DNA from: Phytophthora sp. 'mugwort'
Taxonomy: Eukaryota; Oomycota; Peronosporomycetes; Peronosporales; Peronosporaceae
NCBI GenBank assembly: GCA_033558025.1
Contig: JAUCEF010000014.1
Location: forward strand, 1,612,001-1,676,000
Length of the DNA stretch: 64,000 nucleotides
Direction: 5' to 3'
Both the position numbers and the translations under genes were made by a program. Each line of letters begins with the position of its first letter. Position 1 is the stretch's first letter. Of the stretch, positions 54,425 to 64,000 are shown in pieces. The notes under the pieces were generated by a model. The model was not told the origin of the DNA and did not search any database. It worked only from the letters and a program-made list of their open reading frames with translations.

Positions 54425-54700
54425 CACCTAAAATGTCCTCGATGTCTTTGGCAATATCTCCCAGCCCTTCTTCCATACCCTCCTCTTGACTAACCCACTT
54501 AGTTTGGAAAAGATTTCCGTAGACGTCGTGCTTCGCATGTGCCTGTCGCGGTAATCATCGCTGAACCCTTCCACCCCAACTCTCCCTTAAAAGTGCCGCA
54601 GTGCACGAGTAGGCACGCCGCCGCCTGGCCCCTATTCAATCACTTCGCGTTTCTCCAGGTTAGTCTTCGAGGTGGCTTGTTCAGGACAATTTGGAAAGTG
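54425..54700 (-). pseudogene. Short transposase-like remnant (start and end joined)
   Basis: The minus strand reads SKTNLEKREVIE (about 54690) and ALRHF (about 54600), resembling a helix-turn-helix leader of pogo-type elements. In another frame it ends with DVYGNLFQTKWVSQEEGMEE and GLGDIAKDIEDILGEIFNEL before a stop near 54400. A leader and an acidic tail lie within 280 bp, so the middle is deleted. Family assignment is weak. Confidence 0.3.
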
Positions 54701-55791
54701 AGGTAGATGTGATTACCGGTATTGCTATGGGTTAATACTCGGAACGGTATTATAATTGGAACGGTATAATGAGAAAAGAACGTTCTAGAAGTCAAGAAGG
54801 GATATTATTTGGTAGAATCCGTTTAAAATTCGGTCGCAATCAGTTGTGGGCCGCATTTAATCTTGATTCATTACAGATGGACAGCTGTAGCCAGCGCAAG
54901 AGTTAACTGCAATACGGATATGCTTACTACAAAATCGCATAAATTCGAGCTTGCTCAATTTTACACAATCTATTACTTGACAGAGTTAAGTCCGGAATCT
55001 GTTCCGCCGGAGCCATTGCACTCATGCTCGCGGACCAAGTGGCTTAACGCGAATCTTACGCGAGGTCGCAACTTTCAATATGGTAAGCATATTGCTGTGG
55101 GGACTGTCGTCTAACATTTGGATTCATTACGCTCGGACATGAAGCGGCTGGTGGACGTGCTTGGGCTATCCACGCCGATCCTAGCCGGAGGCGCCGTGCT
55201 GATCGCCGTTATACACCGTGCTACTCCCGGTACTGCCCACCTTGCTGCTCATCGATACGCCCGCCGTGCTGCTCGCCGTGCTTTCCACCGTACGTCGAAC
55301 TATTCCCGCCATTTTCACCAGCAATGGCCAAAAATGTATTGTAAGTATAGGCACTGATCTATACTACTCGCAATGCCATATTGCAAGATTGCAATGCATT
55401 TTGGCGCTCCCATCAGCATTGCAAATCTTACTGTTCCCTACCAGAGGTCGGAATTAATATGGCAATACAGTAACAAATTGGGATTTACAATAAAAATATG
55501 TATTATTTGATCTAGCCGACTCCAATACAATAGTCTATTGAGCCATTATTGGCAATATGTACAGCAAAAGTAGGCCAGAAAAGTAAGACAGCAGTAGCTT
55601 ACGTGTGCTCTCCTTTGAGCTCTACCACACGATGGTATAATTTGCTAGAGCCGATGATATCAGCAGTGAAGTACTCCACACCGCTGTCACGTCATCAACG
55701 ATCCGTTGGCTGTCAGGGCATCGATCCATGGGTGATTCGGCAAGGCCCACAAGCCTTTAAGAGCTCACCACTTCATCTTCCGTGAGCTACA
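54701..55791. other. Stretch without a supported gene
   Basis: Short frames at 54863-55114 and 55118-55457 are not family-like. From 55370 to 55560 the sequence is rich in GCAAT/ATTGC motifs that recur at 57185-57285 on the other side of hAT remnant D, so it may contain that element's terminal region. Confidence 0.3.
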
Positions 55792-57176
55792 ATGAACGCC
55801 AACAAGAAGACTCCTTTTTTTCCTTCGTCCCGCTAGACCAAGGCCTATTTCGCTGCAACCTGTGCTGCCTCGATCGAAGACAAGTTCCGGGCTCCCGATA
55901 CTCCAACCTGATTACCTATCTGGCTGGTCAGCATGCGGACTACAGTACGCGGTAGCTGTCGCCAGCGTCGGTCGCTCCCCGTAGTCGTTTGGCTTCGTGT
56001 GCGAGGAAGCAAACCATATATTCCAGTGGATCCGGTGTATAATTGAGCGGAACATGCCTATCCACGAGGTTGAAGCTGAACTCACGCGAGCCATGAGCAA
56101 GTTGCGGCATGTGACAGTCAAGGCCGTCAAGAAGTGTATGGAAGGCATTGCCATCGCGGTCGGTTTTCAAGATGGAGAGGGAGCTCGGAGCGGTCTTAGG
56201 CCTGCTGTTCGACGGCTGCCCTCTCCTCCCATTCTGGTGTGCATTAAATCGCTGTCTACGCTGATCATGAGGCAGATGGCGAGTTGGGCGTTCCCCTACT
56301 GGGCCTATACCCCCTCACCGATGGCAACCAGACGGCCGATGCTCATGTTCAGCTGTTTGAGACTGTTCTTAACGTGTGCAACAAGACCAAGGACGTGGTG
56401 GGGTTTCTGGTGGGCGACAACTGCAGTACAAACCAGTGTATTTCGAACAAGATATGCATCCCGTTGGTCGGCTGTGCAAGCCACTTGTTCAGCATGGCTG
56501 TCAACAACTTCTCGGCGCCGTATGATACGCTTTTAAATGAGGTGAGTATTCTCATGGTGGCGCTACGTCGAGATAACAACTTTGCGGAGCTCAAGAAACA
56601 CACCGAACTGTTGCCTGTCAAGCGCAACGTCAAAGTTTACGATGGTGCTGCGCTACATACATATTCGGTCTAAGTCAAGAAGGTAAAAGCTGTTGAGCCA
56701 CTGATTTCGACTACAGGAAGCTACTTTCACAGTTCGAGCATCTGAAGAAGCTCGAGAGCATCTGTAAGCGGTTGCAGCGCAACGACACTGATATTGCAGA
56801 GGTCCGCATGATGTTTGATGCCCTTGTGGCGGAGTATCCAGTTATGGCGGAACATTTGAAGGCAACAGCGAGGATCGTCCGCACTCCTCATCCGGTAGTA
56901 ACGGGTTCGACTTTGAGGGGCCCAATCTCTTCACGGTCGAGTATATCTAAGCGAAGAAACCCAACGTGGCTGGTGAAGCGTACTACTTCGTTGACTGGGT
57001 TGGTTTCCCGTGACCAACGTAGCAACCGGCAACCGACTTGCCACAAGAAATCATCGGTGATTTTGAGCGGGAGGGGCTGGGCACTGTATGGCCCGTCGAT
57101 CGGCGAACATTCATACCAACAGGACTGCCTACAGGGACAAGCGGAAGTGGAAGAACAAGTAGACGAGTATAGATAA
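55792..57176 (+). pseudogene. hAT transposase remnant D
   Basis: An ATG at 55792 precedes a BED-like finger read near 55845 (LFRCNLCCLDRRQVPGSRYS and then NLITYLAGQH). The first His is Tyr. Then come ANHIFQWIRCIIERNMPIHE (55997 frame) and LTDGNQTADAHVQLFETVLN, then VVGFLVGDNCSTNQCISNKI with VGCASHLFSMAVNNFSAPY (56284 frame), the hAT Asp segment and its Cys-His. FAELKKHTELLPVKRNVK follows to 56670. Later frames are short, ending near 57176. Several stops and frame changes break it. Confidence 0.75.
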
Positions 57177-57529
57177 AATAAATATAAATTGTGGCAATAT
57201 TTACTATTGCTGTGGCAAAAATTGCCGTTTGTATTAGTGACATGACTGCTGGCCAATACAATTTGATACTGTATTGGCGGACTTCTGTTCCCTACGCCTA
57301 GCCAGTTTCATCAAATTTGTTGAAAAGGTCGCTGGCCCCGATGCCTAACCGTTCAAGACTCTATGGTTGGTGCGCAGCCAAGTGGTCCCATGAGTCTACT
57401 CGGGCGCTCGAGCGCCCCATCAGCCTTCCGCTTTTCAGTCTGCCTTTCTCAACTTCCGGTTCGTTTCAATTCGTCGCAGAAACTACCTTATCGCCGTCGG
57501 TCACGTCCCTAAGCAATAACTGGTTCTCT

Positions 57530-58260
57530 ACTAGCAGCATTCCAGTGGATGTGCTGGTTTCCTGTCGGCGTCGGTACCGCCGAGAAAGGGACGGTATATC
57601 AGTGCCGCATGTGCCCTTCTATGCCCAGGGAGGCGTGGGTAACCGAGTAGTCCAACCTGAGGAAGCACATCATCAGTTGTGATGGGCACGATTGCATGGA
57701 GAATTGTCCAAGCCAAGAAAGATAAAGCAACTTGCTGGGTTTCGACAGGAAAGTTCTTATCGCCTCGAAAGCTCTCTGCTTTTCGTTGAATTGAGCAACT
57801 CATCATGCGAGACATGCCCCTATCGGAGATGGACAACCCCTTGACTCGGGCAATTTCCCAGCTCGACCCTGTTTGCAGCAACATCATCATGCTGTACATT
57901 GCCACCTGGTCTCTTTGGTCGAATCAAAATCAAAGAATCGCTGCCCGCCTTGTTTGGTATAATGCTGAACAGTTCAGCGGACGTCTCGACGCACTACATC
58001 GGAATCATCGCCACGTTCATGGAGAACAGAGAGAGTGCCTGTAGCTTACTGCTTGGGCTCATAGCGTAGCCGCAATCCACGCGTCTATGACTAATTGGCC
58101 ACCCAAGCATTGCCTTTTTCAAGGGACGTTTGCCTTCACATGACTCGATGGACGTTAGCAACCAGGTCTTGCTCTTGGATGACGAGAGCGCATGGCTCTT
58201 CATCGCTTGGGGTGGGGTACTGCCGCCCACCTATTACTTACCTCACTATTTCTAGCCGGC
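57530..58260 (+). pseudogene. hAT transposase N-terminal fragment E
   Basis: The frame near 57555 gives CRRRYRRERDGISVPHVPFY, where a BED finger would be. Later frames give QFPSSTLFAATSSCCTLPPG, LPALFGIMLNSSADVSTHYI and GIIATFMENRESACSLLLGL (57940-58060), matching the hAT segment LFG..D.W...HYI...A. The C-terminal half is missing. It follows hAT remnant D directly but is a separate start. Confidence 0.5.
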
Positions 58261-59039
58261 AGTTCTCAGTGGCCGTACATGTCTGGTCGTACAAGTCTGG
58301 TCGTACATTTCTGAAAGCGAAACACTGTACTTGGGTGGAGATAGATGTGTTAATACCCATGACGCTGACATATGTATTTGATCTGTATTTGAGGCATACA
58401 AGCTCATCATACATACACGTACACTTGTCAATGAAGTGAGTTTGTAAGAGTATGTTGTAATAAAATTATTTTTTGACTTAAGAAAGAAAAAACGGTTATT
58501 AAACCAAAAGGACCACACATTTCAATTAAACCTTTATCAATCATTTTAGATGTTGTACACAGCACCGGCCAATTGGTAGCGGCTGATTAATTAACCGTGC
58601 GTCATGCCCAGCACACTGGCGTCATTAATATAGGTTAAGTAAGCATACTCCCAACTTTACATTTGGGGCCCACATCCGACGTGCATTCTATCCAATCAAA
58701 TCTCAAGTGTATCGCGTATTTAGCCAATCAAGGCAAATACATGAGAGTCCAAACAAATTCCAATTATTTTGGGAATTCATGATCATTCTCAAATAATGCC
58801 CCATACAAAGCACAAGTGAATATCACATTACACATATTTTTCTTGGAAAGACGCAACGGGCGGCGAGAGGGCTTGACATCCTGCAAGAGACGGCGGGACA
58901 GAAGGCAGCAGCGATGAAGTGCTTCAAAGAATTCTTTGCTCGGGGGGTAACATGAATGTGGACTTTATTGCTAATATATTATGATTACTAAGTCGCTGTC
59001 TATTCTTGGTGCTCTATTCCTGGTGCTCTAGTCAGAGCT
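58261..59039. other. AT-rich stretch without a gene
   Basis: No supported coding frame. Two CCAATCA motifs lie at about 58689 and 58721, and AT content is high at 58430-58560. Confidence 0.35.
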
Positions 59040-60430
59040 TTTACTCGTTGCTAACTGCTTTTTCCAGCTTTCTGCAAGCTAAGGCAAGTGTTCGAGGAGG
59101 GCGACCCTCTAAGGCAACCGCTGTGGGTTATATGTCCCAAGTTGTGGACCCTCAGCGCGAGCGGTTTTCTCAGTACCTGTCAGACAGCAAACGAGTTGCG
59201 AAAATTCGCGACAAGAGATGGCCTCAACCGTCGAGGAGCAGAATCTACTAGCTGGTGTGAGATAGGAGAAGCTCCAGGCTGCGCGCTCAGCGACTGGCAT
59301 TTTTTGGTGCCGGAAACCGCAATTAAAGGGGGTTGAATCAGGTCCTAAGAGCTTGCATGACGCTGCTGTACTGACGCTAAGGTGGCGCACGTTTGGTCGA
59401 GCTATCGACACTTGCTTTTCTAGGATGAGTTAGTGCCCTATTGTGGCATCGGGTGATATAGTTTTGCACGTCGCCCGGATCAAGACTTCTGCAGTGCAAG
59501 GCATTTCAATTTACAAAGCTGCCTCCCACTGGGAGCAGTGTATGCTGTATGACCTAGGCATGCTGTTCGTTGGGGCTTCGGAACATTCCAGCTACGGATT
59601 TTCGCTCATTTCCCGTACGATTGTGTCTGATTTGCGGGGAGTAGACCTACACGCAAGAAGAAGCATTGTGTCCTGGGAGAACCTGGAGGAACAGGCAGCC
59701 AAGCGCATGGGAGGAAGGCCTAATTATCCAAGTATATTGATGACGTTATCACATCGATCTTCGAGCTGTTGGTCGCTGCTTCTGCGCCTCTGAACCAGCT
59801 AACCGCCTGACTCAGTACCGCTCCTTGCGCCGCGGCTCGAAGGCGTATGCGAACGCGTCGTCGCACTCACAATCCAGTGGATCTCGACACGCGGTGCCTG
59901 GCTACTAGACTCGCTGACGAAGGTGTTTGCGTACGTGGGCACCACCACGCGCGAGGACCAAAGCGTTGGCAAAATCGTGTCCGGCTACGAGGACCCCACC
60001 TGCCTTGCGCTAGTCTGGAGTGCTCCCAGTTACTAACGCTGCGAGACCACCTCTTCAAAAACATCAGCGGGTTCACGGACAACACCCTCAATGTTGACGC
60101 CATGGTCTTGGATACTTCGATCGCGTCGCTATTTGTCCATCACTAGCAACAGGCGCGGAATGGCATCACGTCATACTACCTCTACCGCTTTCACGAGGCG
60201 CTCGACTCGACCACTGCTGCGTTGGGCTCAGAGTTATCGCTCGAAACTTACATTGCCTAGGGCGGCCAGCTACAAACTTCATGGGAGACGGAGAGATTCG
60301 CACAGCTCGGGGCCACATGCCAGGCGACACCGCTATGGCTTGCTGCAGTAGTTGCCCAGATGTTGTCCTCAGTCGCGACGGCGCAGCGAACGCTGCGCAA
60401 GCTCGTAGCGATACCAGAGGCCTAGCCAAC
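59040..60430 (+). pseudogene. Unrecognised, repeat-like protein remnant
   Basis: Coherent protein-like segments follow each other with small frame changes: IVSDLRGVDLHARRSIVSWE (59610) and CERVVALTIQWISTRGAWLL (59845). Then come VGTTTREDQSVGKIVSGYED (59935), LRDHLFKNISGFTDNTLNVD (60040), GITSYYLYRFHEALDSTTAA (60165) and QTSWETERFAQLGATCQATP (60270). The segments are collinear over about 800 bp, which argues for one decayed protein of at least 250 residues. I do not recognise the family. Confidence 0.4.
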
Positions 60431-61055
60431 TAACAACGCTAACGCTTCGGTGTGCACCCCCTTTCGCCGTCCCGCTCAACTAGAGACGTCGTCGTTGAAA
60501 CCCACTCATTTCTGATTGCTTCTATTGTACTGGCAGATTGGGATCAGGCACCACTTTGCCCTGCCGTAACTTATCGTTTGAATAGAATTTTTCGGTGCGG
60601 TTTTCTTTGCATGAAACCTCACTGAAAGGTGCGTTATTGGGTAAAATCATACGCATTATAACCAATTAGATACCGAGCAACGAGACTTGCAGTATTTGTT
60701 TTTTTCGCGGAACACCTCATTTGTTGTCCTCTTGTAGGGCTAGGGTGTAAAACTGAGGCTTTTCTGAAAGTTGACTGATATCAGTTACGGTGAATTGTAG
60801 TACCTCTCATAGATTATGTCTCGAGAACTTTGTACACGGTGAAACGGTATGTCGTTTTGGTGTGTGGCCTGGAGTGCAACGACGAACACGCTATTGATTT
60901 TAGGCAAACATGCAATGATGCAACATGAGCACGTCTAGAACTCGAACACACATTCTTCTGGGAACGCAGGAATGGCAGCAGTGCACTCAAGTGGAAGTTG
61001 CAGCTGCCTCTGTCCGCGCCGCCACCTCCGCCGCTGCATTCAACGCGCGATTTAC
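60431..61055. other. Stretch without a supported gene
   Basis: AT-richer spacer between the unrecognised remnant and the truncated Tc1/IS630 element. No coding signal is seen. Confidence 0.35.
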
Positions 61056-61682
61056 TTAATCTTTCGTCATCTTCTTCATATACACGCCTTCCTGCTTCTG
61101 CACTTTTCGGAACGCTCCCTTCCAAGTTTTCTCCGTCACCAAATCGAGCGACGCACCCAACTTCTCCCCGAGTCTGCCATTGAGTTGGCTGGGGAGGCGG
61201 CAATCCTGTTTTTCACGACCCCCCATATCACCTCGATTGGCTGAAGCTCGGGGTGATACGGCGGGGTGTAGAATAGATGATGGCCGTATGCAAACCCCAG
61301 TCTTTTGACGATATCTCGTACCGTCCTGGCTGAAAACCTGCCCCCCCCCCGTGACACTTTGTAACCCTTCCACGATGTGCCTAGATGGGGTAGGTTCCCT
61401 CCGTAAATTGCGGCTGAAGATTATATTACGGATCTCGGGTCGGTATTTTTCAGCTGGCATCGGGCGAGCGATGACCCCGAGCGCGGGAAGAGGCTTCGAA
61501 CAGTTCGTCGTGGTGCTTGTTCCCAGTCGGCCAAAACGAGCGAGATCGTGCTCGTTGCGTAGACCGTTGCAACCTTTAGCCGTTGGCGTAGGGTAAGGTG
61601 GTGTCGGGCGACCCCTTGGGTGTGTTCGGCCCTTGAAAGTGCGGTGCAACCGAACAAGCTGGCACTTTTCCTCGGGAGTCAA
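61056..61682 (-). pseudogene. Truncated Tc1/IS630-type transposase
   Basis: The minus strand starts with an HTH-like leader (TPEEKCQLVRLHRTFKG, 61682-61600) and later reads FSARTVRDIVKRLGFAYGHH and TPPYHPELQPIEVIWGVVKN (about 61290-61210). The second is the signature around the catalytic Glu of IS630/Tc1 DDE transposases. It ends KTWKGAFRKVQKQEGVYMKK near 61070. The catalytic Asp segments are absent between the two, so about 150-200 residues are deleted. A 10-C run on the plus strand (61341-61350) shifts the frame. It is a different family member from the intact element at 62586-63945. Confidence 0.7.
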
Positions 61683-61689
61683 ACGTGCT

Positions 61690-62585
61690 TCGGCATCGCG
61701 TAGCAGATTTAGTTCCGATTCTAGTGAGACAAGGACGTGAGCAATCGTCTTATCAATACAAACACGTTGGTACTTAATGCATTATAATTGGTCTAAAACT
61801 CGAGGCAGTAGTCTAGAATTTCTGTCGCCATTGTTGACTCGTGCCTGATCCAAATCTGCCAACACAATACCACTGGTACATGCTGGAGGTGGGACACATA
61901 CAGCAACGCAAAAGAAACAGCAGTTCATCCGCGCCGACCCAAAGCAAGCGTCAACGTCATGCTCATCCCAGTTGGGAGGAATATCGACGTACCTTCAGCA
62001 CCTCTTGATCGCGATGGTATCGCATAACGACTGTAGAAGTAAGCGGCGTGGACGCTAGCGAAGGACTTGGCTACGGAGACGAACGTGGCGCTTTGCAACA
62101 TCGACGGAAAGGACCAATCGAGAACGGCAGGGTCGCTACGAAGGCACTGGAGAAAGCTGCGTGTAGATCATCGTCCTGCGTACGACGCCCTCTGTTCGGC
62201 TTTTTATCATGCGCAAAGGGAAGGCTGCCATGATCGAGCGCTGCGTACCAGGCAGCCGCCAATGGAAGTAGAAAGACTTGGTGTTGTATAACACGTGGGT
62301 TGTATTCACGCTTAATGCAATATATAATTTTAAGGTTTTTTAAAAACTAGGGGGCGATAAATCAGCCCTTAATTTGTTCCAGTATTTTGGAGTTTCTCTT
62401 GTGATTGGCTCTCTTCATCGGCTTTTAGATGTAGGATCCCAAACGCACTTGAGTTAACTATTGCAACCTCTAACTACTACAGTGCGGGTATTAATTATAC
62501 TGCCACCGATGAAAACTGTCCAATTTCAGCGGGTAGTTCGATTTAAAATTTGGTTTTCTAACTAATGGAAATAGCTTGTCCAAAC
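61690..62585. other. Stretch with one unrecognised open frame
   Basis: A plus frame from ATG 62067 to 62291 (ETNVALCNIDGKDQSRTAGS, then LRRHWRKLRVDHRPAYDALC) has a protein-like composition but no family I know. The rest, including 62300-62580, is AT-rich spacer. Confidence 0.3.
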
Positions 62586-63945
62586 AAGGCGAACATCGTT
62601 GGAAGCGCTCCATTTCCGCAAATTCTCTTTGCGGGGCAAGCAAAACCGTCACCAGTCAAATGAAAAAGCGGGAAAAAGCTATACTGCCGTTGCCATTTTC
62701 GTCCATCACAGGCGCATTGTGCTCCCGCTATTATTTAGTTTTGGCTCCACGACGCTCAAGGACTTCGATGCACCGCTTGGGCATCGACTTGAGCAACTTG
62801 GCGATGAGCTCTGACCCGATCCTTGCCCATGAGTCTTGAATGGCCGCAATGAGGTCTGCCCGGGTTGAAAATTGCCGCCCTTTAGCGTAAACTGCACGGG
62901 CGAGGACGCCCCACATGTTCTCGATAGGATTTAGATCCGGCGCCTTCGCTGACCACTCCATAAGCTCGACGTTTTGCTCTTGGAGGAACCCTTTGGTAGT
63001 CCCCGACGAGTGGATCGACGCATTATCCTGCTGAAAAATGCAGTCGCGCCCGTACAAACGATCGATAAAAGGCAAAAGATGCTCTGACAGGGTGAGGATG
63101 TATCCCTCGCTGTCTTGCGTATCGTCCAAAATCACGAGGTCGCTTTTACCGTGAAAGCAAAACGCACCCCACACCATGACGCTGCCGCCGCCACTCTGGC
63201 GCGTCGAAATGAACTTTTTCTCGCAGCGGAGGTCATGCCAGTAGTACTGGAGACCGTCCGGGCCGTCCAAGTTGAACTTCTTTTCATCGGAAAAGACGCA
63301 CTTGGCCTCATCCCAGGTCACCTTGTCACGCGCCCACTTGAGCCGATCCTCCTTGTGCTTCTTGGTCAGTACTGGCGACGCCTTGCGCTTAGCGTACGTC
63401 AAGTGCGTGCTCTCCTGAAGCACCTGCTTGACTCGGCGTACTCCAACAGGCAGCTCAAGCTGCTCCTGCAGTCCTCTGGCGCTCAAATCCCCTTTCGACG
63501 CCTCGCGCAAGAGGCGCCGCTTGGCAGCGGGGGTCCGCTTTGGCGGGCGGCCGTGCCGCTTGGTAGTGTTGTAAGACTTCGGAGAGTTCAGAAAGGTGTG
63601 GATTGGAGGTCGCGAGCGCCCTAGGTCCTGTGGGATTGCTCGCTCGCTCATACCGCGTCTGTAGAGGGCTAAAATTGCTGCCTGCTCATCCGTTGTGAGG
63701 GTCGTTCCTCTAGGCATGCTAGCGCTGAGAGAAAAATATAGCGGCAGACACCAAATGTATGAGCAAACGCGCAAAATCAGCGACTGCGCCACGTATAGGC
63801 ATCACGCATAAGCAACGCCATTTAGCTCGTAATGTACGCAGTGGCAGTATAGCTTGTTCCCCTTTTACAAGACGTCGCGATCGTTGTCGGCTTGGCTCAC
63901 AGCGAGTATTTGTCGAAATGGAGCGCTTCCAATGGTGTTCGCCTT
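62586..63945 (-). mobile_element. Apparently complete Tc1-type transposon with TIRs
   Basis: 42-bp terminal inverted repeats lie at 62586-62627 (AAGGCGAACATCGTTGGAAG...) and 63904-63945. They match at about 36 of 42 positions, including the shared TTGGAAGCGCTCCATTTC. Between them is one uninterrupted minus-strand transposase frame. If the true end is AGGCGAAC, the right flank shows TA (63945-63946), while the left has CA, so the TA target duplication may have mutated on one side. The element is about 1.36 kb, normal for Tc1/mariner. Confidence 0.85.
62731..63717 (-). CDS. Tc1-type DDE transposase, intact
   Basis: 328 residues from the ATG at 63717 (MPRGTTLTTDEQAAILALYR). The frame also extends upstream to 63792 through an additional hydrophobic leader, which I do not use. 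An N-terminal paired HTH (residues 1-110) would bind the TIRs. The catalytic triad is Asp144 (FSDEKKF), Asp231 (FQQDNASIH) and Glu266 (PDLNPIENMW). With 34 residues between the second Asp and the Glu it is a DD34E Tc1-type enzyme. The usual PPKRTPAAKRRLL basic stretch follows the HTH. It cuts and rejoins the element at TA sites in the nucleus. No stop or frameshift is seen. Activity is inference from intact motifs and TIRs. Confidence 0.9.
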   Translation of the reverse strand: MPRGTTLTTDEQAAILALYRRGMSERAIPQDLGRSRPPIHTFLNSPKSYNTTKRHGRPPKRTPAAKRRLLREASKGDLSARGLQEQLELPVGVRRVKQVLQESTHLTYAKRKASPVLTKKHKEDRLKWARDKVTWDEAKCVFSDEKKFNLDGPDGLQYYWHDLRCEKKFISTRQSGGGSVMVWGAFCFHGKSDLVILDDTQDSEGYILTLSEHLLPFIDRLYGRDCIFQQDNASIHSSGTTKGFLQEQNVELMEWSAKAPDLNPIENMWGVLARAVYAKGRQFSTRADLIAAIQDSWARIGSELIAKLLKSMPKRCIEVLERRGAKTK

Positions 63946-64000
63946 AATTTCGAGCGCTCTTTTCATTGGTAAGAACGCCATGGTCGCTAAAGAACTATTG

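Noticed and set aside
57252..57278. 9-bp inverted repeat GCCAATACA/TGTATTGGC as a terminator or TIR
   Set aside because: Short arms in AT-rich DNA are expected by chance, and no partner end was found on the other side of the hAT remnant.
1..64000. Bacterial-type operons, CRISPR arrays, riboswitches or phage modules
   Set aside because: The gene structure is eukaryotic (introns, IFT, EB1, MPS1) and no spaced repeat array of CRISPR type was seen.

Overview
The window looks like nuclear DNA of an oomycete, probably Phytophthora or a close relative. The evidence is: (i) single-copy eukaryotic genes with short GT-AG introns of about 60-90 bp; (ii) an intraflagellar-transport gene (IFT70), which fits an organism with flagellated zoospores; (iii) a near-consensus oomycete Inr/FPR core promoter upstream of the aquaglyceroporin gene; (iv) very many decayed transposons of kinds typical of large oomycete genomes (Helitron with a PIF1-like helicase, hAT, MULE, Harbinger, Tc1/IS630, Ty3/Gypsy). 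I saw no rRNA, tRNA or CRISPR array. The species cannot be named from the sequence alone. Several start codons below are set at the first ATG, because longer open frames begin with GTG or TTG.

Layout. 1-8.4 kb: a broken Helitron-type element on the minus strand (about 1.9-7.2 kb), then an unrecognised, intron-containing broken gene (7.6-8.4 kb). 8.7-13.3 kb: an array of major intrinsic protein (aquaglyceroporin) genes on the minus strand, one intact (11774-12727) and three or four dead, with a 30-bp-arm hairpin between two dead copies. 14.5-30.6 kb: a graveyard of mobile elements: a MULE, a DUF7869-type gene with a recognisable intron, two hAT remnants, a SET-domain remnant, a DUF6818-like remnant and a Harbinger transposase. 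31.0-38.9 kb: a compact island of four intact host genes: glutaredoxin-2-like, IFT70/TTC30, EB1, and an eight-exon MPS1/TTK kinase. EB1 and MPS1 are divergent and share a promoter gap of about 315 bp. 40.8-45 kb: a broken Ty3/Gypsy element preceded by a 44-bp minisatellite and joined to a truncated DUF7869-type remnant (45-46 kb). 46.4-61.7 kb: further hAT, MULE, gag and Tc1/IS630 remnants and unrecognised repeat-like sequence. 62.6-63.9 kb: an apparently intact Tc1 element with 42-bp terminal inverted repeats and an uninterrupted transposase.

The host genes share a cell-biology theme: IFT70 builds cilia, EB1 tracks microtubule plus ends and MPS1 is the spindle-checkpoint kinase. Only the EB1/MPS1 divergent pair suggests direct co-regulation. 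I found no convincing new multi-gene system. The observations most worth a second look are the near-perfect foldbacks, the CCAAT-box tandem array upstream of a hAT gene, the three-copy DUF7869 family with a definable intron, the TE-embedded SET remnant, the altered glutaredoxin active site and the intact Tc1 element.
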